DNA of 64,000 bases from Schleiferiaceae bacterium (GTDB lineage: Bacteria; Bacteroidota; Bacteroidia; Flavobacteriales; Schleiferiaceae): the NCBI GenBank assembly GCA_018401735.1, contig JAGYKI010000013.1:1-64000 (forward strand), in the 5' to 3' direction. Under the pieces are notes generated by a model. It was not told where the DNA came from. It saw nothing but the letters and a program-made list of their open reading frames with translations, and did not search any database. A program made the position numbers and the translations under genes. Every line of letters begins with the position of its first letter. Positions within the stretch are counted from its first letter, which is position 1. Below are positions 44,424 to 54,478 of this stretch, piece by piece.

Positions 44424-46787
44424 ATGAGAAAAATTATCGGCTTCTTAAGCTTTGCACTGATTGCAGCACTCGGCTTTACAACTGAACTACAGGCTTCCCA
44501 CTACTCTAGTGGTGAGGTGTATTATAAATACATTGGAGACTCTACCGGGGTTGCCAACCAGTACCGCGTTTTTGTGCGTTGGTATAGAAACAATGGCGGT
44601 GTCGGTATTGGTACGGGAGCGCAGGCCATTTGTATCACCTCTTCCTGTGGACCTAACATCACCGTTTCTTTACCAAAAATTTTAGCCACGGGAGCGAATA
44701 TGTCACCCGGCGATAACTCTGGTGGCTGGATTGTACCCGGATTAGATGAGTGTGCGAACCCATCGGATCCTGCCTTTAAAGATCTTTCCATTCACAAATA
44801 CGAAGGAAACGTAATCCTTCCTCCTTGTCCGAACTATAAGATTACTGTAAGTGCGCCTTGCTGTCGTGATAATTCAACCAACTTGGCGACTTCCCCAAAC
44901 ATGTATATTGAGGTAGATCTTAACAACACAAAAGGTCATAACAGTTCTCCTCAAATTATTGCTCCTGCAGGTAAAGCTTTCTGCTTAACTCAGCCCGGAC
45001 AACAGCCTTTCGTGTTTGCGCAAGGTGCATTAGAAGAAGACGGTGATTCTATCGTGTATACTTTTGCTAACCCACAACAAGGAAATAATTGCGGACCAGG
45101 CACTAACATTCCTTTGGCTGGTGGCTATACTATAAGCAATCCTATTCCAAGCTCTACCGGTATTGTGGTAAATCAAAGATTAGGCACTTTCACATTTAGT
45201 CCTAGTCAGCAAGGTTCTTATGTTATGAAAATTGACGTCAAAGAATATCGCTTCGACACCATCTCATTACAATGGTTATATATTGGTAACACGATTCGTG
45301 AAATCCAAGTTCCTGTTACCTCAGCGTGTAATCCGCTTGCGCAAGATGGCCCTAAAATCTTAATCAACGGTACAAGTAATAGTTTAAGCAATTTTTTAAG
45401 TACCGAAAAAGACTCCATGAAAACGGCCTATAACGTTGCTGTTTTAAAAGGAGCAGATAGCCTAGGTAATGGTGTGGCTACTATTACACAAATTCCTATC
45501 TATAATGGCTACAACTGTTTCGATACGGTTGTTTCCCTTGATTTCGATAACAATGTACGTTGTAACTCGATTGACCCTACCGACTTCCGTCTGATTGGAC
45601 CAGATGGCGTTGCTCGTCCTATCGTAGGCTTTGATGACAACTGTACTTTTGCCAATACTCGTAAAATTGATCTTTACTTGCACCAACCCTTAGATGTAGA
45701 TGGAAACTACCTTTTACAAATTAGAAGGGGTAATGATGGAAATACCCTAACCAATGAGTGCGGTTACGAACTTACCGAGTTCTATAGTGCCCTTATTGTA
45801 GTAGGTGGCTGCCCGTCTCCAGATTATCAACTAGACGGATTAACTGTAGAAAGAGATTTAGATGTGCGCTTAGATTGGTCTGGAAACAATGATTTAGTGG
45901 ATGCTAATATTGTAAATACTTTCAATTCTTGGAATATTTACCGCGCAGACTCTGGTGTTAGACCGATGCAATTATTAAAAGTGATTACCGACCCAAGTGC
46001 TCGTTTCTTCGTAGATTCTTTTGCCCCCAATGGATATTACGTAGACAACTTCATCTACGACTATGCGGTATTACTTGTGTATAACGGTAAGGGAAGAGAA
46101 ATCACCCGTACTTGTTCTAACATTAACCTAAGAGTAGATTCTACTAAATTATCTGAAACTCAAATTGGACTATACTGGAACCATTACTACTGTATGGACC
46201 AAAGTGTAAGAGGTTATGAAGTGTATCGAGGCAAAATGGATACCTCCACTTTCGCCATCTCTTGGAGTCAAGAAGGAAATATTACCACCGATTCTTCCGT
46301 AGTGCTTAACCGACCGATTGCAGACTCGATTAATCAAGGATCCTACGCTATAAAGGTAGTTGCTAAAAACCCCAACGGTAACGCAAGAACAGATTCATCT
46401 GAATCGAATTGGGTGTATTACGGTATAGCTTACTTTCCACCAATCATCCCACCAGAGCCAGAGTTACCAGGTGTTGTACTAATTCCTAATATTATTACCC
46501 CTAACGGTGATATGGTTAACGATAGATTCTTTATTGAGCCTCCGGTAGATGGTGTTCCATACGAGCAGATCAGCCTAAGCATCTTTAACCGTCATGGTGA
46601 AAAAGTATATGAAAACGCTTCCTTCGAAACCATTAACGATAGAGAAAATGGCTGGAATGGTGTAAACACAAATGGTCAAGCTTTATCCAATGGTGTTTAC
46701 TATTACGTTATTGAAATGAGAAGTCCGTCTTCTGGTGCTAGTCAAAGCTTGCAAGGAAACGTAACCATTAACGGAGTCTTAAAATAA
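44424..46787 (+). CDS. T9SS type B sorting-domain secreted protein
   Basis: The 787-residue product has a signal peptide (MRKIIGFLSFALIAALGFTTELQA) followed directly by SHYSSGEVYYKYIG. An N-terminal region with paired cysteines follows (CITSSCGPN, PCCRD), then text like FAQGALEEDGDSIVYTF and GTFTFSPSQQGSYVMKIDVKEYR, which resembles domains of the secreted protein at 54479. Fibronectin-III-like segments lie at about 470-680. The final 90 residues are the type B (gliding-motility-associated) sorting domain (LIPNIITPNGDMVNDRFFI, NRHGEKVYENASF). Such proteins are exported by the T9SS and held at or released from the cell surface. No enzyme motif is seen; adhesin-like or structural roles are plausible. 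Confidence 0.8.
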   Translation: MRKIIGFLSFALIAALGFTTELQASHYSSGEVYYKYIGDSTGVANQYRVFVRWYRNNGGVGIGTGAQAICITSSCGPNITVSLPKILATGANMSPGDNSGGWIVPGLDECANPSDPAFKDLSIHKYEGNVILPPCPNYKITVSAPCCRDNSTNLATSPNMYIEVDLNNTKGHNSSPQIIAPAGKAFCLTQPGQQPFVFAQGALEEDGDSIVYTFANPQQGNNCGPGTNIPLAGGYTISNPIPSSTGIVVNQRLGTFTFSPSQQGSYVMKIDVKEYRFDTISLQWLYIGNTIREIQVPVTSACNPLAQDGPKILINGTSNSLSNFLSTEKDSMKTAYNVAVLKGADSLGNGVATITQIPIYNGYNCFDTVVSLDFDNNVRCNSIDPTDFRLIGPDGVARPIVGFDDNCTFANTRKIDLYLHQPLDVDGNYLLQIRRGNDGNTLTNECGYELTEFYSALIVVGGCPSPDYQLDGLTVERDLDVRLDWSGNNDLVDANIVNTFNSWNIYRADSGVRPMQLLKVITDPSARFFVDSFAPNGYYVDNFIYDYAVLLVYNGKGREITRTCSNINLRVDSTKLSETQIGLYWNHYYCMDQSVRGYEVYRGKMDTSTFAISWSQEGNITTDSSVVLNRPIADSINQGSYAIKVVAKNPNGNARTDSSESNWVYYGIAYFPPIIPPEPELPGVVLIPNIITPNGDMVNDRFFIEPPVDGVPYEQISLSIFNRHGEKVYENASFETINDRENGWNGVNTNGQALSNGVYYYVIEMRSPSSGASQSLQGNVTINGVLK

Positions 46788-46809
46788 ATTCTTTTTAATC
46801 AATCCTATT

Positions 46810-46848
46810 AAGGCTCAGTTTTACCTAGTAAGACTGAGCCTTTTTTAT
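46810..46848 (+). terminator. rho-independent terminator of the T9SS type B gene
   Basis: AAGGCTCAGT (46810-46819) pairs with ACTGAGCCTT (46833-46842) and is followed by TTTT. It lies 22 bases after the stop. Confidence 0.9.
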
Positions 46849-46854
46849 TTATTG

Positions 46855-46895
46855 AAAATCTGAGGCTATGATTTATAGTCGAACTCACGTTTATG
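46855..46895 (-). repeat. dispersed 3'-end repeat, copy D
   Basis: The minus strand reads AACGTGAGTTCGAC, TATAAATCATAGCCTCAG, ATTTTCAAT. The end ATTTTCAAT is shared with the copy next to ribE and not with the copy next to dxs. Confidence 0.6.
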
Positions 46896-47002
46896 AAGTT
46901 TATTCATTATTTGGATAAGGCTAACAGTCCTTGCCTACGAGTTAAGACCATCAATAACTATTAACACAAAACTATCTAAACCATAAAATCCTTGAGAAAA
47001 CA

Positions 47003-47176
47003 ATGAACCAAGGTATTGCTCATATTGCTCTGGTGGTTAATGACTATGATGCCGCTAGCGAATTTGAATATGGCACTATTGTCGTTTTTGAGGACTTATA
47101 CCGGAACTTGTGGAACTTGACTCAACCCAATGAACACAACAAAGGACTGATCAAAGCACAAAAAAAGGGCGCCTAA
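47003..47176 (+). pseudogene. internally deleted VOC-family (glyoxalase-fold) gene
   Basis: This 57-codon ORF encodes the start of a VOC protein, MNQGIAHIALVVNDYDAA, then jumps to YGTIVVFEDLYRNLWNLTQP, the usual C-terminal strand of the same family (typically YGTVAVFEDLYGNLWDL). About 70-80 residues that normally lie between these are missing, without breaking the frame. The last codons run into the accC terminator hairpin. The likely explanation is an in-frame deletion; a functional mini-protein is improbable. It is too short for most gene callers. Confidence 0.7.
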
Positions 47177-47184
47177 AGCGCCCT
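47158..47184 (-). terminator. rho-independent terminator of the fatty-acid operon
   Basis: AGGGCGC (47166-47172) pairs with GCGCCCT (47178-47184) with a five-base loop. On the minus strand it is followed by a run of T. It lies 25 bases after the accC stop. Confidence 0.9.
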
Positions 47185-47208
47185 CTCATTATTTTGCTAG
47201 CTCTCTCG

Positions 47209-48552
47209 CTAGGCTCCCTTATACTTGAAGTCTTCCATAAACTTGGTGGTATAGTTCCCTGAATTATAGTCAGGGTCATCCATCAAAGCACGATGAAAAG
47301 GAATAGTAGTTTTAACACCTTCAATCACAAACTCATCTAAAGCACGACGCATTTTATCGATTGCTTCAGCACGCGTTTGTGCAGTAGTAATCAATTTAGC
47401 AATCATGGAGTCGTAGTAGGGAGGAATCATATATCCTGCATAAACATGCGTATCTAAGCGTACTCCGTGGCCGCCAGGCGCATGAAAAGTTTTGATAATG
47501 CCTGGTGATGGGCGGAAGTCATTCGCTGGATCTTCGGCATTAATACGACATTCAATAGAGTGTAGCTTAGGCTCGTAATTTTTACCTGAAATATGTTCGC
47601 CCGCCGCAACTTTAATCTGCTCCCGGATTAGGTCATAATCAATTACTTGCTCTGTAATGGGATGCTCTACCTGAATACGCGTATTCATTTCCATAAAATA
47701 GAAATTACGGTGCTTATCCACCAAAAATTCTATTGTTCCTGCTCCTTCGTACTTAATATACTCCGCTGCTTTTACTGCTGCTGCTCCCATTTTCTGACGT
47801 AGTTCAGGCGTCATAAATGGTGAAGGTGTTTCTTCAGTAAGTTTTTGGTGACGGCGCTGGATAGAGCAGTCTCTTTCTGATAAATGACAAGCCTTTCCGC
47901 GTGAGTCACCTACAATCTGGATTTCAATATGACGAGGCTCCTCAATAAGTTTCTCCATGTACATGCCATCGTTTCCGAAGGCTGCTGCTGCCTCTTGTCT
48001 TGCACTTTCCCAAGCCTTTAAAAGCTCTTCTTCTTTCCAAACCGCACGCATGCCCTTACCTCCACCACCAGCGGTAGCTTTGAGCATTACAGGATAACCC
48101 GTTTCTTTGGCAGTGCGCTGACAATCTTCGAAAGTGTCTATCAATCCATCAGAACCGGGAATAGTGGGAACCCCTGCCGCTTTCATGGTTTCTTTAGCCA
48201 TGGCTTTATCACCCATGCGATCGATCATTTCTGGACTAGCACCGATAAATTTAATCCCGTTTTCGGAACAGATGCGTGAGAACTTTGCATTCTCTGAAAG
48301 GAAACCATAACCAGGATGAATCGCATCCGCGTTGGTAATTTCTGCTGCCGCAATAATATTGGGGATGTTTAGGTAAGAAGCTGAACTAGCTGCTGGACCT
48401 ATGCAAACCGCTTCATCTGCAAAACGCACATGTAAGCTTTCCTTATCTGCTTTAGAATATACGGCCACCGTAGAAATACCCATTTCTTTACAGGTACGAA
48501 TTACCCTTAAGGCAATTTCTCCACGATTGGCGATAAGTATTTTTTTAAACAT
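47209..48552 (-). CDS. accC: biotin carboxylase subunit of acetyl-CoA carboxylase
   Basis: The 447-residue product begins [25 protein letters not shown] and has the ATP-grasp text [25 protein letters not shown], and [18 protein letters not shown], ending in the C-terminal cap with [12 protein letters not shown]. It carboxylates biotin on AccB with ATP and bicarbonate, the first step of malonyl-CoA formation. It is the last gene of the operon, 19 bases after accB. Confidence 0.97.
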   Translation of the reverse strand: MFKKILIANRGEIALRVIRTCKEMGISTVAVYSKADKESLHVRFADEAVCIGPAASSASYLNIPNIIAAAEITNADAIHPGYGFLSENAKFSRICSENGIKFIGASPEMIDRMGDKAMAKETMKAAGVPTIPGSDGLIDTFEDCQRTAKETGYPVMLKATAGGGGKGMRAVWKEEELLKAWESARQEAAAAFGNDGMYMEKLIEEPRHIEIQIVGDSRGKACHLSERDCSIQRRHQKLTEETPSPFMTPELRQKMGAAAVKAAEYIKYEGAGTIEFLVDKHRNFYFMEMNTRIQVEHPITEQVIDYDLIREQIKVAAGEHISGKNYEPKLHSIECRINAEDPANDFRPSPGIIKTFHAPGGHGVRLDTHVYAGYMIPPYYDSMIAKLITTAQTRAEAIDKMRRALDEFVIEGVKTTIPFHRALMDDPDYNSGNYTTKFMEDFKYKGA

Positions 48553-48571
48553 AATCGCTGTTTTTGGTTGA

Positions 48572-49054
48572 CTAAGAAGGATCTACCAAGAAAAGCGGTT
48601 GATCATATTCTACTGGGCTTTGATCGTCTACTAAAATCTTAACGATTTTACCGGATACTTCACTTTCAATTTCATTGAAAAGCTTCATCGCTTCGATAAT
48701 ACAAACTACAGTGCCTTCATTAATTTCATCACCCACATTAACAAAAAGTTCTTTATCGGGGGAAGGACGTCGGTAGAAGGTACCAATCATTGGTGACTTT
48801 ACCGTAACATATTTAGAATCATCACTAGCCTTAGTGCTTTCTGCTGGGGCAGAAGGCGCAGGAGCGACAGGAGCCGGAGCCGCTTGTGCCATGGGCTGTT
48901 GAGGCATGCTAATTACCTGAGTCGGTTGGTGTTCCTGAATCATAGCCGACTCAGTTTTGATAATGATCTTAAAATCCTCAGTTTCGAGGTTTACCTCAGC
49001 GGCTCCAGAGCGGGCCACAAACTTTATAAGATTCTGAATTTCTTTTAAGTCCAT
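48572..49054 (-). CDS. accB: biotin carboxyl carrier protein of acetyl-CoA carboxylase
   Basis: The 160-residue protein has an N-terminal helix ([16 protein letters not shown]), an Ala/Pro-rich linker at about residues 52-78, and a biotinyl domain with [25 protein letters not shown] (in pieces) and the biotinylation site EAMKLFNE (the lysine). It carries the carboxybiotin between AccC and the transferase subunits. accA and accD are not in the window. Confidence 0.96.
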   Translation of the reverse strand: MDLKEIQNLIKFVARSGAAEVNLETEDFKIIIKTESAMIQEHQPTQVISMPQQPMAQAAPAPVAPAPSAPAESTKASDDSKYVTVKSPMIGTFYRRPSPDKELFVNVGDEINEGTVVCIIEAMKLFNEIESEVSGKIVKILVDDQSPVEYDQPLFLVDPS

Positions 49055-49110
49055 GGATAATTATAGTATTAATTAACGTGTTGAAACAAAACTAAAAAAA
49101 ATAACGAGGT

Positions 49111-50097
49111 TTAGATGGCCCATTTCAAATAGACGGCGCCCCAAGTAAATCCTCCTCCAAATGCTGCTAAGATAAGATTATCGCCCTTCTTAAGACGATC
49201 TTCATAATCCCATAAGCAAAGGGGCAAGGTACCATTTGTAGTATTACCATATCGGTCGATGTTAAGCATCACTTTGCTGGCTTCTAAACCCATGCGCTTA
49301 GCCGTTGCATCAATAATACGCTTATTGGCCTGATGCGGTACTAACCAAGCTACATCGTCGGAAACTAAATTATTCCGTTCCATTATTTGAGCGGATACTT
49401 CGGCCATATTGGTAACGGCAAATTTAAATACCTGCTGTCCTTCTTGATGCACGAAATGTTGACCTAACTCCACGCTTTCTTTTGAAGGTGGATACATTGA
49501 TCCTCCTGCCTTAATGTTTAAGAATTGACGCCCAACGCCATCGCTGCGTAAAATACTGTCTTGCATTCCTAATCCTTCTTCATTGGGTTCAAGAAGCACT
49601 GCTCCGCAACCATCACCAAAAATCACACAAGTGGTGCGGTCGGTATAATCGATTATAGAAGACATTTTATCACCCGATACTATAAGTACCTTTTTATAGC
49701 GACCTGATTCGATGTATTGTGCGCCCGTGGTTAGGCCAAACAAGAAGCCTGAACAGGCAGCCTGTAAATCGTAACCAAAGGCATTGGTCATACCCATCTC
49801 CGAAATAACGTAAGCCGCGGTATTCGCCACAGGCATATCTGGAGTTACCGTACAAAAAATTACCACCTCTATATCTTTGGGGGAAATTCCGCGCTTGTCG
49901 AGAACCTGTTGAGCGGCTTTGATTCCCATGGTGGAAACTCCAGCGCCTTTCTCTTTAAGGATTCTTCTTTCCTTAATCCCGGTACGGGTAGTAATCCACT
50001 CGTCGGAAGTATCTACCATCGTTTCTAGAACCTTATTGGTTAACTTAAACTCTGGAAGGTAGGCTCCTACTGCGGTAATCGCTGCTTTTATTGACAT
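49111..50097 (-). CDS. fabH: beta-ketoacyl-ACP synthase III
   Basis: The 328-residue enzyme has [15 protein letters not shown] near the start, the catalytic C115 in [11 protein letters not shown] in [11 protein letters not shown], and N in YGNTTNGT, completing the Cys-His-Asn triad. It condenses acetyl-CoA (or branched primers) with malonyl-ACP to begin fatty-acid elongation. It sits between plsX and accB with short gaps, the usual order in Bacteroidota. Confidence 0.96.
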   Translation of the reverse strand: MSIKAAITAVGAYLPEFKLTNKVLETMVDTSDEWITTRTGIKERRILKEKGAGVSTMGIKAAQQVLDKRGISPKDIEVVIFCTVTPDMPVANTAAYVISEMGMTNAFGYDLQAACSGFLFGLTTGAQYIESGRYKKVLIVSGDKMSSIIDYTDRTTCVIFGDGCGAVLLEPNEEGLGMQDSILRSDGVGRQFLNIKAGGSMYPPSKESVELGQHFVHQEGQQVFKFAVTNMAEVSAQIMERNNLVSDDVAWLVPHQANKRIIDATAKRMGLEASKVMLNIDRYGNTTNGTLPLCLWDYEDRLKKGDNLILAAFGGGFTWGAVYLKWAI

Positions 50098-50106
50098 ATT
50101 TTAATG

Positions 50107-51027
50107 CTAAATACTGCTTAGTTGACTAACAAAATTAGCAAGAGCAATTGACTCGGCGCTTAAAATCATGTTTTTTATTGCTTCGGGGCCTGAGGCGCCA
50201 TGAGCTAAAATTACATTTCCTTTTACTCCGAGGATAGGAGAACCACCATGGTTCTCATAATTTAGTTGCTCTAAGAAAGAATGCTCTAGTCCTAATTTCT
50301 GACTTAAACTAAAAAAGGCTTCTACCTCTTTCAGTACGATATTCCCAGTAAATCCATCACACACCAAAACATCTACTTCATTATCAAATAAATCGCGTGG
50401 TTCTATATTACCCTCAAAATGGATCGCCGAATATTCTGCCAACAAAGAATGTGCTTTTTGGTAAAGCAAACTTCCTTTTGACTTTTCCGTACCACTATTT
50501 AGAAGGGAGACTTTTGGTTGAGATATACCTAGAACTTTATCGGCATAAATGCTCCCCATTCTGGCGAACTCTAAAAACTGCTCTGCTTTACAATCTACGT
50601 TAATCCCAACATCTAAAACCACTAGTGGTTTATCGTTTATTTTGGGGAAAACAGAAAGTACTACTGGACGACTAATACCATCGATTAGTCCCAGAATTTG
50701 CATGGATGCCACCATAATGGCACCCGAATGACCTGCACTGGCTACGGCCGAAATTTTCTGATTGGCCGCATCTGCGAAAGCGCGTAGCAGAGTACTATCT
50801 TTCTTTTGTTGCAGTGCCTTTACGGGATGTTCATCCATAGCAATGTAATCGCTACAGACTATTTTTTCGAGCCGGGGAGAGTCGGGCACCAAAGCCAGGG
50901 CCTCCTTGGTACCGTATAATGATATGCTTGTTTCTGGCTGGAGATGATACCATACGCGAGTCAGGCCTTCCATCACTGCTGACGGGGCCTGATCACCTCC
51001 CATTAAATCTATACCCAGCTTTACCAT
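50107..51027 (-). CDS. plsX: phosphate acyltransferase PlsX
   Basis: The 306-residue protein begins VKLGIDLMGGDQAPSAV, the family N-terminus. It has SAGHSGAIMVASM, PVVLSVFPKINDKPLVVLDVGINVD (in pieces), LLNSGTEKSKGS and VLVCDGFTGNIVLK. PlsX makes acyl-phosphate from acyl-ACP for the first step of phospholipid synthesis. It is cotranscribed with fabH (nine-base gap) and rpmF. Confidence 0.96.
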   Translation of the reverse strand: MVKLGIDLMGGDQAPSAVMEGLTRVWYHLQPETSISLYGTKEALALVPDSPRLEKIVCSDYIAMDEHPVKALQQKKDSTLLRAFADAANQKISAVASAGHSGAIMVASMQILGLIDGISRPVVLSVFPKINDKPLVVLDVGINVDCKAEQFLEFARMGSIYADKVLGISQPKVSLLNSGTEKSKGSLLYQKAHSLLAEYSAIHFEGNIEPRDLFDNEVDVLVCDGFTGNIVLKEVEAFFSLSQKLGLEHSFLEQLNYENHGGSPILGVKGNVILAHGASGPEAIKNMILSAESIALANFVSQLSSI

Positions 51028-51084
51028 AAAAAAAGGCAGTTTTTTATAACTGCCTTAAATACTGTATACAAACAGCTGCGCTGA

Positions 51085-51279
51085 TTAAGCGGCTGCTTGA
51101 TCTTTTTCCATTACCACTTTACCTTTGTAGTAAAGTTTTCCCTCGTGCCAGTATGCACGGTGGTAAAGGTGAGCTTCACCAGTAACAGCGCAAACCGCTA
51201 CCGTAGGAACTTCAGCTTTGTAGTGGGTTCTTCTTTTGTCGCGGCGAGTTGTACTCTGTCTGCGTTTAGGATGTGCCAT
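51085..51279 (-). CDS. rpmF: 50S ribosomal protein L32
   Basis: The 64-residue basic protein starts [20 protein letters not shown], the L32 signature, and ends with [15 protein letters not shown]. Only one cysteine remains of the four-Cys zinc ribbon seen in some bacteria, which is the usual Bacteroidota form. It sits between yceD and plsX, as in many bacterial genomes. Confidence 0.97.
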   Translation of the reverse strand: MAHPKRRQSTTRRDKRRTHYKAEVPTVAVCAVTGEAHLYHRAYWHEGKLYYKGKVVMEKDQAAA

Positions 51280-51290
51280 ATCTCAAATAA

Positions 51291-51824
51291 TTAATTCAAT
51301 AAATCTTTTAACTTATCCCAACGGGGATCTATTTTTTCGTCTTGTTCTTCCTCCTCTTCTTCCTCTGGAATGGCGTTCACTAAGTGCTTCTTAGCTTCAT
51401 AATCCATTTCACCAGACTCAACTTGGGGATGCACCACTTTTAAAGGCTTTGCTAATACTGCTATTTCGTATAAATACTGCGCAATATTTACTTTGTGATC
51501 TCCATGCGGAATTATAAGTAGTTCGTCTAAGCTGTCATCAAACTCATTCCCAAATTTCACCATAAGATGAGATTCAGCCTCTAGGGGAAACCAAAAAGGC
51601 TCATTGCTAATATCACAATATAACCATACTCGGCCCGAAACAGTAAAATTCAACTCTAGCTGATTCTCTTTTTTTACAAAAATAACATCCGCTAGCAGTT
51701 CTGCTTTTTCAAACTCCTCATAACCAAAATGAGCAAAGAACTTTTCATCAATCTCAAAATCAAACTGATGCTCCCCCAATTTCAGTCCTGAGAATTGAAT
51801 GTCAAATGCTTTCAAATTCTTCAT
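51291..51824 (-). CDS. YceD/DUF177 family protein
   Basis: The 177-residue acidic protein starts at the ATG at 51824 (MKNLKAFDIQFSGLK). It contains the DUF177 text NFTVSGRVWLYCDISNEPFW, with the conserved cysteine region, and IAQYLYEIAVLAKPL. The end carries a poly-Glu stretch (EEEEEEEQ) followed by DPRWDKLKDLL, the typical C-terminus of this family. YceD-type proteins are encoded before rpmF in most bacteria and have been linked to 23S rRNA processing; the exact role is not settled. Confidence 0.9.
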   Translation of the reverse strand: MKNLKAFDIQFSGLKLGEHQFDFEIDEKFFAHFGYEEFEKAELLADVIFVKKENQLELNFTVSGRVWLYCDISNEPFWFPLEAESHLMVKFGNEFDDSLDELLIIPHGDHKVNIAQYLYEIAVLAKPLKVVHPQVESGEMDYEAKKHLVNAIPEEEEEEEQDEKIDPRWDKLKDLLN

Positions 51825-51884
51825 TTCCACTGTTTTTTTTGGGGAGGGCAAATGTATAAAATTTTTAATCTCCCCAAGAGCTTT

Positions 51885-52937
51885 CTACTTTTTTTTGCCT
51901 TTGATTTTTAAGGGGTTGGAATTAATCTCCGAACTTATTGCTCGATTGCGGATTAAGTCGATGGCTAAATAGAGCGACTGACGGAAAGAACTCGGATCTG
52001 CTTTAGCCTCTCCCGCAATGTCGAAAGCTGTGCCATGATCCGGGCTTGTGCGAATTATAGGTAAGCCCGCCGAGTAATTCACGCCTTCTCCAAAGGCCAT
52101 AGTTTTAAAGGGAATTAAACCTTGATCGTGATACATCGCCAAAACCGCATCGTATTTAGTATGCATCAGCGCTCCAAAAAAACTATCGGCCGGAAAAGGC
52201 CCAAAAGCCATAATTCCTGCTTCCTTGGCTTTTTCAATAGCGGGCAGCACCATTTCATCGTCTTCTTTCCCAATTACCCCTTGGTCGCCCGCATGCGGGT
52301 TTAAGGCTAATACCGCTATTTTCCCTTTCGGTAGATGAAAATCTTCCTTTAAGCTTTTCGCTAAACTTTCCAAGCGACCAAAGATTAAGTCTTCGCTTAA
52401 AGCCTCGCTTACCTTATTTATCGGAATATGCACGGTAGCCAGCGCCATACGCATTTCATCGCTCACCAACATCATCAAGGCCTTCGCTTTAAAGCGCGCT
52501 TCTAAGTAATCGGTATGCCCTGAAAAGCGAAAAGCATCACTTTGCATAGATTTCTTATGAATGGGTGCCGTTACTAAAGCCTGAATTTTTTCTTCCTCCA
52601 AAGCAGTGCAAGCTGCCTCTAAAGAAGCCAGAGCTAATTCGCCCGCCTCTTTACTGATTTGACCAAACTCAATTTTAACTTCTCGTTCGTAGACATTAAT
52701 CAAGTTGGCCCGGCCTTCTTGTATTTGTGATATATCTCGACAAATATTAAAATTGAAATCGCGCATCTCAATCGCATTGCGATGATAAGATGCCGCCTTA
52801 GTTGAACCGAAAACCACCGGTGTGCATAAATCCAGCAAATCTGGATCGGAGAAAGATTTAATAATCAACTCCATCCCGATACCGTTTACGTCGCCAATAC
52901 TAATCCCGATAATGGGTTTTTCTAATTGATCGCCCAT
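51885..52937 (-). CDS. pdxA: 4-hydroxythreonine-4-phosphate dehydrogenase
   Basis: The 350-residue product has PIIGISIGDVNGIGMELI near the start, VTAPIHKKSMQ, FSGHTDYLEARF, LNPHAGDQGVIGKEDDE, DAVLAMYHDQGLIPFK and IRTSPDHGTAFDIAGE. These include the metal-binding histidines of PdxA, which acts in the DXP-dependent route to pyridoxal phosphate. The ATG overlaps the pepA stop by one base (TAATG), so translation is probably coupled. dxs, which supplies DXP, is in the same window at 57995. Confidence 0.95.
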   Translation of the reverse strand: MGDQLEKPIIGISIGDVNGIGMELIIKSFSDPDLLDLCTPVVFGSTKAASYHRNAIEMRDFNFNICRDISQIQEGRANLINVYEREVKIEFGQISKEAGELALASLEAACTALEEEKIQALVTAPIHKKSMQSDAFRFSGHTDYLEARFKAKALMMLVSDEMRMALATVHIPINKVSEALSEDLIFGRLESLAKSLKEDFHLPKGKIAVLALNPHAGDQGVIGKEDDEMVLPAIEKAKEAGIMAFGPFPADSFFGALMHTKYDAVLAMYHDQGLIPFKTMAFGEGVNYSAGLPIIRTSPDHGTAFDIAGEAKADPSSFRQSLYLAIDLIRNRAISSEINSNPLKIKGKKK

Positions 52938-54352
52938 TATAGTGATTTTAAGAATTGATAGATCAAACGAACGCCTACCCCGGTTCCACCTTGGCTGCGA
53001 TAATGGTCGGCGCTATCTAAAAAGGCGGGTCCGGCAATGTCAATGTGAATCCAAGGATAATCGGTAAAATGCTCTAAAAATTTACCCGCGGTAATGGCAC
53101 CTGCTTCTCTGCCACCAATATTTTTTTGATCGGCAATGGTCGATTTAAGTAGTTCGTCGTACTCGTCCCAAAAAGGAAAGCGTGCTACTCTTTCATAGCA
53201 TTCTTTTCCCGCCGCATCGAGTTTCGCAAAGTCTTTATCGTCGGCCGTTCCCATAGCTACCACCCCATATTTACCAATCGCAATGGCAGCTGCTCCCGTT
53301 AATGTGGCTAAGTCTACTACTACTTGTGGTTTATAATTTTTAGCGTAAGCCAAGGCATCTGCTAAAAGCATTCTTCCCTCCGCATCGGTATTTAAAACTT
53401 CTACGGTAGAACCATCGTACATTTTCACCACATCCCCAGGTACATAGGCCTTCTCGCCCGGACGGTTGTCGGTAGCAGGAATTAAACCAATAACATGAAT
53501 AGGTAATTCGGCTTTGGCAGCGGCATTAATGGCCCCAATTACTGCCGCGGCGCCACCCATATCGCTTTTCATGGAATCCATTGAGCCTGGGGTAGGCTTT
53601 AAGCTTAAACCGCCCGTATCGTAAACCACCCCTTTTCCTACTAAAACTATGGGGGCGCTATTTTTTGCTTGCGCAGATTTGTATTCTAAAATGCTAAAGG
53701 TGGGAGGATCTTGACTACCGCGGTTTACCGCTAATAATCCGCCCATTTTTAGAGCCTCGATTTTCTTTTTGTTGAAAACCTCCACCTTAAAACCCGTCTC
53801 ATGGCCGAGCTTTTCAATTTCTTTCGCCAGCATTTTGGCCGTAAGATAGCTAAGCGGCTCATTAACCAAGTTGCGCGCAACATAAGTACTTTCTACAACC
53901 GCCTGCAAGTCTTTTAGGGTCTCTGTGTTTAGTTGACTGAAAACAATTTCCTGTAAACTTTGCTTTTCCTCTTTACGTACAAAATACTTGGTAAAACGAT
54001 AGGCACCTAAAGCTAGTCCTTCTGCGAAAGCGGCTTTTTCAGCATCCTTAAGAGCAGAGCTTATTAAAACCTTATCTGCCTTTTGAGCATTTAGGGGGGA
54101 GACCAACTTATTGGCCAATAAACGCAGTTTTTCTAGTTTTTGATAAGGCTCTTTGGCATGGTCATCTGCGTAAGCGACGAATATATTTGCCGGTTTTTGA
54201 GGAAGGAAAATAAAGTTTGAGGCTTTAAGGTTTTCTCGCAGATAGTCGCGCTGATCCTCGGATAAGGGAATCTCCCCCAGTTGATTAAGATGGTTAATAA
54301 GGTATATTTCGTGGCTCAATTTTTCGTTCGCCACCTGAGTTCTAAAATTCAT
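52937..54352 (-). CDS. pepA: leucyl aminopeptidase (M17 family)
   Basis: The 471-residue product has the M17 catalytic-domain text LVGKGVVYDTGGLSLKP, MKSDMGGAAAVIGAI, NRPGEKAYVPGDVVKMYDGSTVEVLNTDAEGRMLLADAL (in pieces), with the metal-binding Lys, Asp and Glu in place, and IHIDIAGPAF near the end. The N-terminal third is divergent, as usual. It is a cytoplasmic aminopeptidase. It is the first gene of the long minus-strand operon down to accC. Confidence 0.93.
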   Translation of the reverse strand: MNFRTQVANEKLSHEIYLINHLNQLGEIPLSEDQRDYLRENLKASNFIFLPQKPANIFVAYADDHAKEPYQKLEKLRLLANKLVSPLNAQKADKVLISSALKDAEKAAFAEGLALGAYRFTKYFVRKEEKQSLQEIVFSQLNTETLKDLQAVVESTYVARNLVNEPLSYLTAKMLAKEIEKLGHETGFKVEVFNKKKIEALKMGGLLAVNRGSQDPPTFSILEYKSAQAKNSAPIVLVGKGVVYDTGGLSLKPTPGSMDSMKSDMGGAAAVIGAINAAAKAELPIHVIGLIPATDNRPGEKAYVPGDVVKMYDGSTVEVLNTDAEGRMLLADALAYAKNYKPQVVVDLATLTGAAAIAIGKYGVVAMGTADDKDFAKLDAAGKECYERVARFPFWDEYDELLKSTIADQKNIGGREAGAITAGKFLEHFTDYPWIHIDIAGPAFLDSADHYRSQGGTGVGVRLIYQFLKSL

Positions 54353-54375
54353 AACAAAGAATCTTTAAATTTGGA

Positions 54376-54404
54376 CAAAGTTATCATTTCAGCGGGCGAA
54401 ACAA
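54376..54404 (-). promoter_or_regulatory. candidate promoter of the pepA-accC operon
   Basis: The minus strand has TTG (54404-54402) and TAACTTTG (54383-54376), 18 bases apart, ahead of the pepA ATG at 54352. The surrounding TTTGGACAAAGTTAT (plus strand) also occurs at 14904-14918. Confidence 0.45.
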
Positions 54405-54478
54405 TAAAAGCTTTTAAAGACCAACACAATTAGCTGTTTTTTACGTTAAGCTAAAACGAGATGACCTTCAAAAGGATT

